From: Chryseobacterium gleum
GTDB lineage: Bacteria; Bacteroidota; Bacteroidia; Flavobacteriales_D; Sanyastnellaceae
DNA: 19,234 nt
Assembly (NCBI GenBank): GCA_943330925.2
Contig: CALQJP020000015.1
Span: forward strand, 1 to 19,234
Direction of reading: 5' to 3'
How positions within the stretch are numbered: the first letter of the stretch is position 1; each line of letters begins with the position of its first letter. Below are positions 6,979 through 13,976 of this stretch, piece by piece. Below the pieces are notes generated by a model, which had not been told where the DNA came from, did no database searches, and saw nothing but the letters and a program-made list of their open reading frames with translations. Position numbers and translations under genes: made by a program.

Positions 6979-8097
6979 ATGAAAATTGGTGTTATCGGAT
7001 CGGGGGCCATGGGCAGCGGCATTGCACAAGTTGCTGCACAAGCCGGATATGAAGTCGTTGTTTACGACCAACAGAAGGCAGCACTGGAACGCGCCGAAAA
7101 CGGGCTGAAAGCCACCCTATCCAAGCTGGTGGAGAAAGGAAAGATTTCGGCTGAAGATTCTACCGGCATCTTGAGTCGCATCGCCTTTCGCGAAATGCTT
7201 GAGGCACTGGCCTCATCTGATTTAGTCATTGAAGCGATAGTTGAAAACATCGAGGTCAAGAAAACCGTTTTTCGATCGCTTGAAGCCATCGTTAGCGAGC
7301 GCTGCATTCTGGCAACGAATACCTCTTCCCTATCGGTCACCGCAATTGCTGCGGCATGCAACAAACCGGAGCGCTTCATAGGAATTCACTTTTTCAATCC
7401 CGCGCCACTCATGCCGCTGGTGGAAATCATACCCGCATTGCAAACGAGTGCCGACCTGGCCGCCACCTGTTGCGACCTCATGCTCGCATGGGGCAAGGTA
7501 CCTGTAGTATGCAAAGACACCCCCGGCTTCATCGTTAACCGAGTAGCCCGCCCTTACTATAGCGAGGCATTGCGCATTCACGACGAAGGATTGGCCGACA
7601 TGGCTACCATCGACCAGGCCATGCGCAACCTAGGATTCCGCATGGGGCCCTTTGAGTTGATGGACATGATTGGTCACGATGTGAATTATACCGTCACCGA
7701 AAGCGTGTTCACCGCGATGTATTTCGATCCCCGATACCGTCCGAGCATTACCCAAAAGAAACTCGTGGAAGCAGGTTGGTTGGGCAAGAAGAGCGGACGC
7801 GGATTTTACAACTATGCCGAGGGAGCGTTTCAACCAACACCTTCCAGCGACAGTGCGCTTTTAACCCGCATTGGGCAGCGTATTTTGGCGATGCTCATCA
7901 ACGAAGCGTATGACACGGTTTATTACGGAATAGCTTCCGCAGAAAGCGTTGACCTGGCCATGACCAAGGGCGTTAACTATCCGAAAGGACTGATCGCATG
8001 GGGCAAAAAGTTGGGCATTGACAACGTGCGCAACACGATGCACGTACTATACTCTACTTACAACGAAGACCGCTACCGCATCAGTCAGGGTCTTTAA
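6979..8097 (+). CDS. 3-hydroxyacyl-CoA (3-hydroxybutyryl-CoA type) dehydrogenase
   Basis: NAD-dependent oxidation of L-3-hydroxyacyl-CoA to 3-oxoacyl-CoA in the cytoplasm (372 residues). The Rossmann motif GSGAMG (7-12) and the acidic residue ending strand 2 (YD30) point to NAD. Catalytic-region residues are visible: S116 in NTSSLSV, H137 and N140 in HFFNPAPLMPLVEI, and E149. The CKDTPGFIVNRV linker leads to the C-terminal dimerisation domain, followed by a second, degenerate C-terminal-domain repeat, which explains why the protein is longer than the 280-residue basic form and closer to PaaH-like enzymes. It starts a run: the saccharopine-dehydrogenase-like gene begins 12 nt after its stop. 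This could be the crotonyl-CoA/acetoacetyl-CoA end of lysine breakdown, but a role in butyrate, phenylacetate or fatty-acid metabolism is equally open. Confidence 0.93.
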   Translation: MKIGVIGSGAMGSGIAQVAAQAGYEVVVYDQQKAALERAENGLKATLSKLVEKGKISAEDSTGILSRIAFREMLEALASSDLVIEAIVENIEVKKTVFRSLEAIVSERCILATNTSSLSVTAIAAACNKPERFIGIHFFNPAPLMPLVEIIPALQTSADLAATCCDLMLAWGKVPVVCKDTPGFIVNRVARPYYSEALRIHDEGLADMATIDQAMRNLGFRMGPFELMDMIGHDVNYTVTESVFTAMYFDPRYRPSITQKKLVEAGWLGKKSGRGFYNYAEGAFQPTPSSDSALLTRIGQRILAMLINEAYDTVYYGIASAESVDLAMTKGVNYPKGLIAWGKKLGIDNVRNTMHVLYSTYNEDRYRISQGL

Positions 8098-8109
8098 ATT
8101 TTATCTATT

Positions 8110-9243
8110 ATGAAAAAGAAAATCATTGTTCTCGGTGCCGGCCTGGTGGGTTCGGCTATTGCAGAAGACTTGAATAAAAACCACGATGTTACCTCGCTCG
8201 ACCCATCGCAAGAGCGGTTGGATTTCATGGCATCGAAAGGTGTGCGCACTGTGAAGGGCGATGCAACGAATGCCGTCGAACTCACTACTCTCATTGCTGA
8301 TTTCGACTTGGTGATTGGCGCCGTGCCCGGGTTCATGGGATACAGTGTTTGTGAAACCGTTATCAAGGCCGGTAAGAACATGGTCGACATTTCCTTCTTC
8401 CCCGAAGATCCGTTTGGATTGGATGAGCTCGCCAAGAAACAGGGAGTAACGATCGTGACCGATTGTGGAGTTGCACCGGGCATGGGCAATATTATACTCG
8501 GGTATCACGACAAGCAAATGCAGGTGAAGCGCTACGAATGCCTCGTAGGCGGGCTGCCCGTAGTTCGTGAATGGCCGTGGGAATACAAAGCCGTCTTCTC
8601 GCCCATCGATGTCATTGAAGAATACACACGTCCTGCACGCTACGTGCAAAACAGTCAGGAGGTTGTGCGCGAGGCACTGAGTGAAGCGGAGCTCATCGAG
8701 TTTCCCGGTTTGGGCACGCTCGAGAGTTGGAACAGCGACGGATTGCGTTCACTCATTAAGACGATGGCGCACATCCCCGATATGATTGAAAAAACGCTTC
8801 GTTATCCAGGATGCATCGAATACTTGAAGGTGCTGCGTGCCGCAGGATTCTTCTCATATGAGCCGGTAGAGATCAACGGCATGCAGGTGCGCCCCATCGA
8901 TGTAACCGCCAAGCTGCTTTTCCCGCAATGGAAACTCAAGCCGGGCGAAGAAGACTTTACCATCATGCGCATTGTGATTGATGGTGAAGAAGCAGGCACT
9001 GCGAAGCGCTACACCTATCACCTACTCGACCGTTTCAACCGCGACACGCAAACCATCAGCATGGCGCGCACCACAGGCTATACGTGCAATGCAGTAGCCG
9101 AACTGGTGCTCGATGGAACGTTTGTGAGCGTCGGTGTTAATCCCCCCGAATTTGTTGGACAAACCGCCGGTTGCTATGCTAGCGTGGTTGAGTATCTCGC
9201 CCAGCGCGGAGTGCATTACTCAATTGAATCTACTATTCTATAA
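8110..9243 (+). CDS. Saccharopine dehydrogenase-family oxidoreductase
   Basis: Protein of 377 residues with an N-terminal Rossmann fold (IIVLGAGLVGSAIAEDL) and the family features SFFPEDPF, DCGVAPGMGN (about 120-130) and a long C-terminal saccharopine-dehydrogenase domain (YECLVGGLPV, WPWEYKAVFSP, TGYTCNAVAEL). Related enzymes interconvert saccharopine with aminoadipate semialdehyde plus glutamate (or with lysine plus 2-oxoglutarate) using NAD(P). It lies 12 nt after the 3-hydroxyacyl-CoA dehydrogenase gene and 5 nt before the AlkD-like gene, so all three are probably co-transcribed. The pairing with the acyl-CoA enzyme suggests lysine catabolism by the saccharopine route, by inference only. 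The family also contains carboxynorspermidine-type and uncharacterised members, so the exact substrate is uncertain. Confidence 0.85.
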   Translation: MKKKIIVLGAGLVGSAIAEDLNKNHDVTSLDPSQERLDFMASKGVRTVKGDATNAVELTTLIADFDLVIGAVPGFMGYSVCETVIKAGKNMVDISFFPEDPFGLDELAKKQGVTIVTDCGVAPGMGNIILGYHDKQMQVKRYECLVGGLPVVREWPWEYKAVFSPIDVIEEYTRPARYVQNSQEVVREALSEAELIEFPGLGTLESWNSDGLRSLIKTMAHIPDMIEKTLRYPGCIEYLKVLRAAGFFSYEPVEINGMQVRPIDVTAKLLFPQWKLKPGEEDFTIMRIVIDGEEAGTAKRYTYHLLDRFNRDTQTISMARTTGYTCNAVAELVLDGTFVSVGVNPPEFVGQTAGCYASVVEYLAQRGVHYSIESTIL

Positions 9244-9248
9244 GTCAG

Positions 9249-9956
9249 ATGACAGCAAAAGAGATATTGGCCCAATTGGAAAAGATGGGCAGCCCAAGCA
9301 TTAAGAAGGTGTACATGAATCACGGGGCAGTGGAGCCGTTCTTCGGAGTGAAGGTTGGCGATATGAAAACCATCGTGAAGCAGGTGAAGCAAAATCACGA
9401 GCTGGCTATGGACCTCTACGCTAGTGGTAATTCAGATGCGATGTATCTGGCCGGACTCATTTCGACACCGAAAGAGATGAGCAAGAAAGATCTACAGCTG
9501 TGGATGAAAAACGCCAAGTGGTATATGCACAGCGAATACACGATAGCGTGGACAGCAGCTGAAAGTAAGTACGCACGTGAATTGGCCATGGAATGGATTG
9601 CTTCCGAAAAAGAACTCGTTGCCACAGCCGGATGGTCTACCTATGCGTCGTACATGCAAATCATACCCAACAATCAACTCGACAGCAAAGAGATTCAAGC
9701 GTTGTTGAAGCAGATTGAAAAGGGCATTGCGAAAGCCCCCAATCGTGTGCGCTATGCCATGAATAGTTTTCTGATCATGGCCGGAAGTCAACTAGAATCG
9801 TTGCACTCCCTATCGTTGCAGGTTGCTGCGAAAATCGGCAAAGTGGACGTTGAAATGGGCGGCACCGCATGCGCAGTTCCCGATGCCGCATCGTATATCG
9901 AGAAGACCGTTTCGAAAAGTGGGTTTGGCAAGAAGAAGAAGACGGCGAAATGCTAG
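9249..9956 (+). CDS. AlkD-like DNA alkylation repair protein
   Basis: Protein of 235 residues resembling the AlkD/DNA alkylation repair family (PF08713), built of HEAT-like helical repeats. Family features include HGAVEPFFGVKVGDMKTIVK near the N-terminus and the helices LAMDLYASGNSDAMYLAGL and WMKNAKWYMHSEYTIAWTAAES, followed by AGWSTYASYM. Characterised members remove positively charged alkylated bases such as 7-methylguanine and 3-methyladenine. I did not confirm the catalytic Asp/Trp set of Bacillus cereus AlkD, so glycosylase activity is not certain. The C-terminal tail is strongly basic (GFGKKKKTAKC), plausible for DNA contact. It begins 5 nt after the saccharopine-type gene; no functional link to that gene is obvious. 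Confidence 0.85.
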   Translation: MTAKEILAQLEKMGSPSIKKVYMNHGAVEPFFGVKVGDMKTIVKQVKQNHELAMDLYASGNSDAMYLAGLISTPKEMSKKDLQLWMKNAKWYMHSEYTIAWTAAESKYARELAMEWIASEKELVATAGWSTYASYMQIIPNNQLDSKEIQALLKQIEKGIAKAPNRVRYAMNSFLIMAGSQLESLHSLSLQVAAKIGKVDVEMGGTACAVPDAASYIEKTVSKSGFGKKKKTAKC

Positions 9957-9965
9957 AAGGGGTGC

Positions 9966-10043
9966 AGGATAATAGGATTGTAGGATTATAGGGATATGGC
10001 ACAGTCACCCTATTATCCTATAATCCTACAATCCTACTATCCT
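9966..10043. repeat. TAGG octad palindrome, long hairpin
   Basis: Left arm 9966-9992 and right arm 10017-10043 are reverse complements at 26 of 27 positions. Each is built of 8-nt units (AGGATAAT, AGGATTGT, AGGATTAT). The right arm continues to 10008 with a further half-unit and CCC. No T tract follows, so it is not an ordinary terminator. It begins 9 nt after the AlkD-like gene's stop and ends 5 nt before a promoter-like box. Confidence 0.9.
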
Positions 10044-10047
10044 TCAC

Positions 10048-10055
10048 TAACTTTG
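10048..10055 (+). promoter_or_regulatory. Candidate -7 box for the DUF4293/lipoprotein pair
   Basis: TAACTTTG is an exact TAnnTTTG match, 25 nt before the ATG at 10081. The -33 region would fall inside the right arm of the octad palindrome, where no TTG is seen. Confidence 0.45.
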
Positions 10056-10080
10056 ACAACGACAAAAAGACTAATCGCAG

Positions 10081-10530
10081 ATGATACAACGCACACAGAC
10101 ACTTTTTCTAGCAGCATCGATCGTGTTATTCCTGAGCACGTTTGGATTTCCATTCGGAACCATTGGAGCGAATGAGCTGCATAACTATAAAGTCATTGCC
10201 GCAGATGGTTCGGGCGTAGAAGGCATTTCGACCTACTATTTTTCCATACCGCTGGCCATTGCGTCCATCATTTCGGCATATGCCATTTTCCTTTACAACA
10301 ATCGTCAGCGCCAGATGGCTGTGGTGCGCATGAGCTTCATTTTTTATGCAGCATCGTTTGCCCTTATGAGCCTCTACATCCTCGACGCCGTGAAGGTGTT
10401 GGTGGATGAGCCGTTTGCAATGGGCGTGTCGTTTTTCCTTCCGTTTGCCGCATTCTTTTCAAACCTCATTGCCTTGCGAGGCATCAAGAAAGACGAACAG
10501 CTTATTAAATCGCTCGACCGACTTCGTTGA
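10081..10530 (+). CDS. DUF4293 family membrane protein
   Basis: Integral membrane protein of 149 residues with four predicted transmembrane segments (about 7-27, 52-72, 80-100, 113-132). It begins MIQRTQTLFL and ends IKKDEQLIKSLDRLR, the hallmarks of DUF4293, a family I know essentially from Bacteroidota. No biochemical function is established. The stop TGA (10528-10530) overlaps the TTG start of the following lipoprotein gene, which implies translational coupling. Confidence 0.85.
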   Translation: MIQRTQTLFLAASIVLFLSTFGFPFGTIGANELHNYKVIAADGSGVEGISTYYFSIPLAIASIISAYAIFLYNNRQRQMAVVRMSFIFYAASFALMSLYILDAVKVLVDEPFAMGVSFFLPFAAFFSNLIALRGIKKDEQLIKSLDRLR

Positions 10531-11387
10531 GAACGATCCTGATCATATCTGCTGTTATCCTCTTTCAGTCGTGCTCGCCACGCGTAAAAACCGCGGCAAT
10601 CAAGCAGCAGTCCGACGAGTTGCGCGTGAAATTGATGCGCACCGAAAGCGAGGTGTATGGAGACTTTCATACGCTGCGCACTTTTCATACTGATCTCTTT
10701 CAATCCATCAACCGCAATGATGCAGCGCCCTACCCTGCTCTAGACACCCTGTTTGATCAGCTCTTCGCAGAGGCGAATTATACGGTGGGCACGCGGGTGA
10801 ACTACGACAGCACCTATTGGAAAATACAGGAGGTCGTTAAAGGAAAAGAAGCTGTGCCACTCAGGGAGCCATTCATGTCCATGCAAGCATCGCTTCCCGG
10901 CATGGGCGATTCATTGACCCGCTTTCAACAGCAGCATCGCGATGCCTATTTCGCATTACGCCTTGCCTATCAAGACAGCTGCAAGGCCAATGGCATTGTG
11001 CGGTATACACCGCAAGACTATGCGCTTATTCTCGACGAAAAGCTAACACAATGGCAAGACTCCTTGGAAGAATGTGGCCGCATGGTAGCCCGTTGCAAAG
11101 CCGATTTGAAGCAACGTTTTCCCGAACAAAAAGGGAAACCCTTTTTTCAAGCCTATGCCCCCGTATCTGAACTGGAGGCCATGCTGAAGAATTTCGAGTC
11201 GATCTTAAATCAGTTGCAGAATTCGGTGTCACGTTTTGAAGAAGGCAACAGCCAGGATTTCGTGTACTTCGGTCCTTACGTGCGCCAGCGACTCGAAGTA
11301 GCAGCCAACGATGATCTGGTTGGCCAACTGTCGCTTCAAATGAGCGACTGCCGCAGACAGGCACAGCGTTATTTTGAAGAGCAATAG
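10527..11387 (+). CDS. Putative lipoprotein, coiled-coil-rich, unknown function
   Basis: Protein of 286 residues I do not recognise. It starts with a short hydrophobic signal sequence ending in a Cys (MRTILIISAVILFQSC, C16), consistent with a signal-peptidase-II lipoprotein, although FQSC is a loose lipobox. The rest is hydrophilic and mostly helical, rich in Gln, Glu and Arg, with no membrane segment; a short Cys-containing region (CGRMVARCKADLKQRF) is near the middle. The start is TTG at 10527, inside the preceding stop (TTGA). No upstream start exists in this frame, and the next ATG would remove the signal sequence, which favours the TTG. The coupling suggests the DUF4293 and lipoprotein products are made together in the envelope. 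Confidence 0.7.
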   Translation: MRTILIISAVILFQSCSPRVKTAAIKQQSDELRVKLMRTESEVYGDFHTLRTFHTDLFQSINRNDAAPYPALDTLFDQLFAEANYTVGTRVNYDSTYWKIQEVVKGKEAVPLREPFMSMQASLPGMGDSLTRFQQQHRDAYFALRLAYQDSCKANGIVRYTPQDYALILDEKLTQWQDSLEECGRMVARCKADLKQRFPEQKGKPFFQAYAPVSELEAMLKNFESILNQLQNSVSRFEEGNSQDFVYFGPYVRQRLEVAANDDLVGQLSLQMSDCRRQAQRYFEEQ

Positions 11388-11408
11388 TTGGAAAAGAAAT
11401 CTGGATCA

Positions 11409-11843
11409 TTACAATTGCAAGCCGTCCACCTCCGCGATCTCTTCCAGATCCATCAAGTCGGACCACTCCTGCTCAACGTTCAATACTGCATGATACGCAG
11501 GTTGCTTGCGAAAGTACTTTTGCATAACCGGTATATCGGCCGGTGACTTGGATACCAGCCACAAGCGACTGTCCCATTCAAAAGGCCGTTGTGAAGAATG
11601 GCGCAGGGTAAAATCCTGCAACCAGTACTTCAACGTTTCCAAGGCTTTCAATACATCTGTATTAGGCTGCACTTTCACGAGCATATGCAAATGATCAGGC
11701 AAGATGCATAGATCAATGCAAGCAACCCCCTTGTAGGTTAGAGCTGCTTTCACAAATGACGAAATATCGGATGTGAGCGCCTCATCAAAAGGCCTATCGG
11801 CATTCGCAACGATTAGTACTGCATGCATGTAGATGTTGACCAT
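11409..11843 (-). CDS. Y1 (IS200-like/REP-associated) tyrosine transposase
   Basis: Protein of 144 residues with the compact Y1 HUH-nuclease fold (PF01797 type). The HUH motif is LPDHLHMLV (H51, H53), and the catalytic Tyr with its partner Gln is in MQKYFRKQPAYH (Y110, Q114), matching the KYIxNQxxHH helix of the family. Such enzymes cut and join single-stranded DNA at hairpins; single-copy, non-autonomous members (RAYTs) act on REP palindromes. All key residues are present, so it may be active. No tnpB and no obvious IS200 left and right ends were seen, which favours a RAYT over a complete IS. It lies between the arrays at 9966-10043 and 13189-13326 and converges with the lipoprotein gene, 21 nt apart. 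The acidic tail (EEIAEVDGLQL) is not part of the core fold. Confidence 0.85.
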   Translation of the reverse strand: MVNIYMHAVLIVANADRPFDEALTSDISSFVKAALTYKGVACIDLCILPDHLHMLVKVQPNTDVLKALETLKYWLQDFTLRHSSQRPFEWDSRLWLVSKSPADIPVMQKYFRKQPAYHAVLNVEQEWSDLMDLEEIAEVDGLQL

Positions 11844-11921
11844 GTTTGCCCGTTTTCAAGCAAAAGTGCATGCAGCAGAAACTATATTCATGAAACGCTA
11901 TGCTTCATAAGAATAGCGATT

Positions 11922-11963
11922 GGCATAAACCCCGCAGTGATGCGGAAATACGAGGGCATAAAC
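11922..11963. repeat. Small hairpin flanked by 9-bp direct repeats
   Basis: GGCATAAAC occurs at 11922-11930 and again at 11955-11963. Between them, CCGCA (11932-11936) pairs with TGCGG (11941-11945) around GTGA. The element lies upstream of the transposase gene and 2 bp before the end of the MFS gene. Read on the minus strand, the hairpin is followed by GGTTTATGCC, which makes only a weak terminator. Confidence 0.5.
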
Positions 11964-11965
11964 TC

Positions 11966-13177
11966 TCAATAACGACTCAAGCGTTTCACCCAGCTTGTGA
12001 GCAATACGACCATTAGCGTGAAGCCAATCATAATCCACCACAACGCATTATAGCCCCATTCGTTCATGACGTTGGTGGCTAGTATGGGCGTAAAGACGTT
12101 AGAAGCCGACCAGGCCATCACATAGAGTGAGGCGTATTGGCCGCGATTAGCCTTGCCTGAGCGATTGTTCATGAAGGTATTGGTAAAAGGCATGACCAGC
12201 ATTTCCGAAAAAGATACGAGAATGATGATGAAGAGAAACCAAAGGAATCCGTGTAGAAACAAAATCAATCCGTAACTAATCGTGAGCAGCAAAGACCCGA
12301 GAATGATCCACTGATAGAGGCTCCCCTTCCGCTCGATTTTGTATACAAGCACCAACTCAACGGCGGCAACCAGCAGTCCGTTGAGCGCCAGTATTGCGCC
12401 TATTTGTCCTTCGCTAAAACCCTCATGATTTTTATAATAGATAGACATGGTGCTGAAAAGCTGAAAGAATGCCATGGCATAGATGGTCACCATGGGCAAG
12501 AACAGGAGGTACGCTTTATCGCGCCAGGGCGAACGCAAGGGTTCATTCTCCTCGGAGGTCGTTGCAGCGATTTCCTCAGCCCTGAGCATCGTATCCCGTC
12601 CAAGATAGAAATACACAAACACAGAAGCCAGCAAACAGGTAGTGCCGTCGACCCAAAACAGCCACTTATAATTTATAGCAGCGAGCAAGCCGCCAATTGC
12701 AGGGCCGATGGAGAATCCGAGGTTGATGGCCAGACGGTAAAGAGAAACAGAACGCGTATAGTTTTCCGGTGTGCTGTAGTGCGAAATAGCCACCATGCCA
12801 GCCGGACGGAATCCATCGCCGAATGCACTCAGCAGGAACATGACGATGCAAAGCGGAACGAAACTCGTTGTTTGTGATGCGACGATGAAAAGAATAAATC
12901 CACCCAGCAGGCTCGCAACCATAACGGGATGATGCCCCACCTTGTCGGTAAGTCGGCCGCCCATATATACACCCAGCAGGGCGCCAACGCCATAGCAAGC
13001 CATGACGGTGCCTACCTGTGCGAGGTCTAGGAGAAGCTCATCTTTCAAATAGACCGCCATGAAAAACACAACCATGGAACCGCTTCGATTGATGAACTGT
13101 GCCAATGCCAGTAGCCAGATGGAACGGCTCAAGCCACCGAAGGCTTCACGAAAATTTTGCACTATTGCAGAAGGCAT
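11966..13177 (-). CDS. MFS transporter, probable drug/metabolite efflux
   Basis: Inner-membrane major facilitator of 403 residues with about 12 transmembrane segments. Motif A between segments 2 and 3 is GGRLTDKVGHHPV; a second conserved region is GDGFRPAGMVAISHYSTPENYTRSVSLYRLAINLGFSIGPAIGG, which resembles motif C of the drug:H+ antiporter group (the longer stretch spans about residues 120-163). A hydrophilic central loop (RAEEIAATTSEENEPLRS) separates the two six-helix halves. The substrate cannot be read from the sequence. It is transcribed away from the orphan gene at 13405; its ATG is only 12 bp from the long heptad palindrome, which must lie in or over its promoter. On the minus strand TAACTTCG, one base from TAnnTTTG, is about 9 nt before the ATG. 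Confidence 0.88.
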   Translation of the reverse strand: MPSAIVQNFREAFGGLSRSIWLLALAQFINRSGSMVVFFMAVYLKDELLLDLAQVGTVMACYGVGALLGVYMGGRLTDKVGHHPVMVASLLGGFILFIVASQTTSFVPLCIVMFLLSAFGDGFRPAGMVAISHYSTPENYTRSVSLYRLAINLGFSIGPAIGGLLAAINYKWLFWVDGTTCLLASVFVYFYLGRDTMLRAEEIAATTSEENEPLRSPWRDKAYLLFLPMVTIYAMAFFQLFSTMSIYYKNHEGFSEGQIGAILALNGLLVAAVELVLVYKIERKGSLYQWIILGSLLLTISYGLILFLHGFLWFLFIIILVSFSEMLVMPFTNTFMNNRSGKANRGQYASLYVMAWSASNVFTPILATNVMNEWGYNALWWIMIGFTLMVVLLTSWVKRLSRY

Positions 13178-13188
13178 GGCGGCGAAGT

Positions 13189-13326
13189 TAGGTAATAGGG
13201 AGTAGGTATTAGGTTTATAGGGATTAGGTATTAGGTATTAGGTGATAGGTGATGTCACGCCAACCTTATACCTTATACCTAATCCCTATAAACCTAATAC
13301 CTTATACCTATCACCTAATACCTATT
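13189..13326. repeat. Long heptad palindrome between divergent genes
   Basis: Left arm 13189-13252 is nine TAGG units (TAGGTAA, TAGGGAG, TAGGTAT, TAGGTTTA, TAGGGAT, TAGGTAT twice, TAGGTGA twice). The right arm 13262-13326 is the reverse complement of a similar series. A 28-nt core (13204-13231 with 13275-13302) is a perfect inverted match that includes the one 8-nt unit, TAGGTTTA, on both arms. The turn contains GTGATGTCAC. The whole can fold into a stem of about 60 imperfect base pairs. Confidence 0.92.
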
Positions 13327-13404
13327 TGGAGTAACTGCAAAAAATCAAACTGGTCGTAAATACCTTACAATCTGCCCTCCCTTCTTTGCGCAAAACAAAG
13401 AACA

Positions 13405-13851
13405 ATGGCTATCATGAACCTCTCTCTACTGCATGCACCCAAGGCAACACCTGCCTATAGTGCATCCCAACAATTAATGGACATTCTACACGCCAACGGC
13501 TTTTCCGAACTACCCGGCATGGGTGGCAAGAGCATGCAAACGGCTGATCGGTATGTGAACGGGCGCAACTATTATTTCCGCAATCGCGGACAGTGCACAG
13601 TGAACTTCTTGAAAGACGGTCGCGTGCATGTGCTCAACGGGCCAATCGCCATGTGGAATCTGCATGATCAGTTGAACTACCATGAACTCAACGTGTTGCT
13701 GGCATTTGCATCGATGAGCGAAGAGCACCAGGAGTGCATGCGCAACTACATGGGGCCTCGCTGTGCGCGGTATGCCGATGTGCTGGAATACTTGCCCTCG
13801 TTTCAGGTCGACTGGAAGACTGCATTTCTGATGGCAATGAGTTGTCGATAA
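13405..13851 (+). CDS. Hypothetical protein
   Basis: Soluble-looking protein of 148 residues that I do not recognise. There is no signal peptide, membrane segment or known motif. Features are a conserved-looking GMGGKSMQTADRYVNGRNYYFRNRG segment of about 25 residues (roughly 38-62), three Cys residues in the second half and a mixed alpha/beta pattern (CTVNFLKDGRVHVLNGPIAM suggests a beta hairpin). Codon use and composition match its neighbours and the frame is clean, so I think it is real. The ATG at 13405 is the first available; a second ATG (M4) lies 9 nt downstream. It has its own upstream region beside the long palindrome and no operon partner: 125 nt separate it from the next gene. Confidence 0.65.
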   Translation: MAIMNLSLLHAPKATPAYSASQQLMDILHANGFSELPGMGGKSMQTADRYVNGRNYYFRNRGQCTVNFLKDGRVHVLNGPIAMWNLHDQLNYHELNVLLAFASMSEEHQECMRNYMGPRCARYADVLEYLPSFQVDWKTAFLMAMSCR

Positions 13852-13976
13852 TGGCCCGGATAGGAATGCAATGCGTTGAAAAAGCGGCTGTGGATTTTCT
13901 TGTTTGTTTGATGGTGGTATGCGAAAAACGCCTATCCTTGTAAGACGTTTATTTGAAATCCATTCATCATTTAACC

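Noticed and set aside
8101..8649. Long antisense frames opposite the saccharopine-dehydrogenase-like gene
   Set aside because: They mirror a strongly supported gene; the translated sequence has no motif and no own control region.
9966..10043. Octad palindrome as an intrinsic terminator
   Set aside because: No T tract follows the stem, and a homologous long palindrome lies between divergent genes where no terminator is needed.
11409..11963. Complete IS200/IS605 insertion sequence
   Set aside because: There is no tnpB and no recognisable left and right ends; only a single tnpA-like gene is supported.
13858..13937. GGATAGG/CCTATCC inverted repeat between the orphan gene and the secreted-protein gene
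   Set aside because: Seven-base arms 66 nt apart are expected by chance; no supporting structure.
13953..13976. TTG start of the secreted protein at 13953
   Set aside because: It would place eight residues, including His-His, before a standard signal peptide; the ATG at 13977 fits better.
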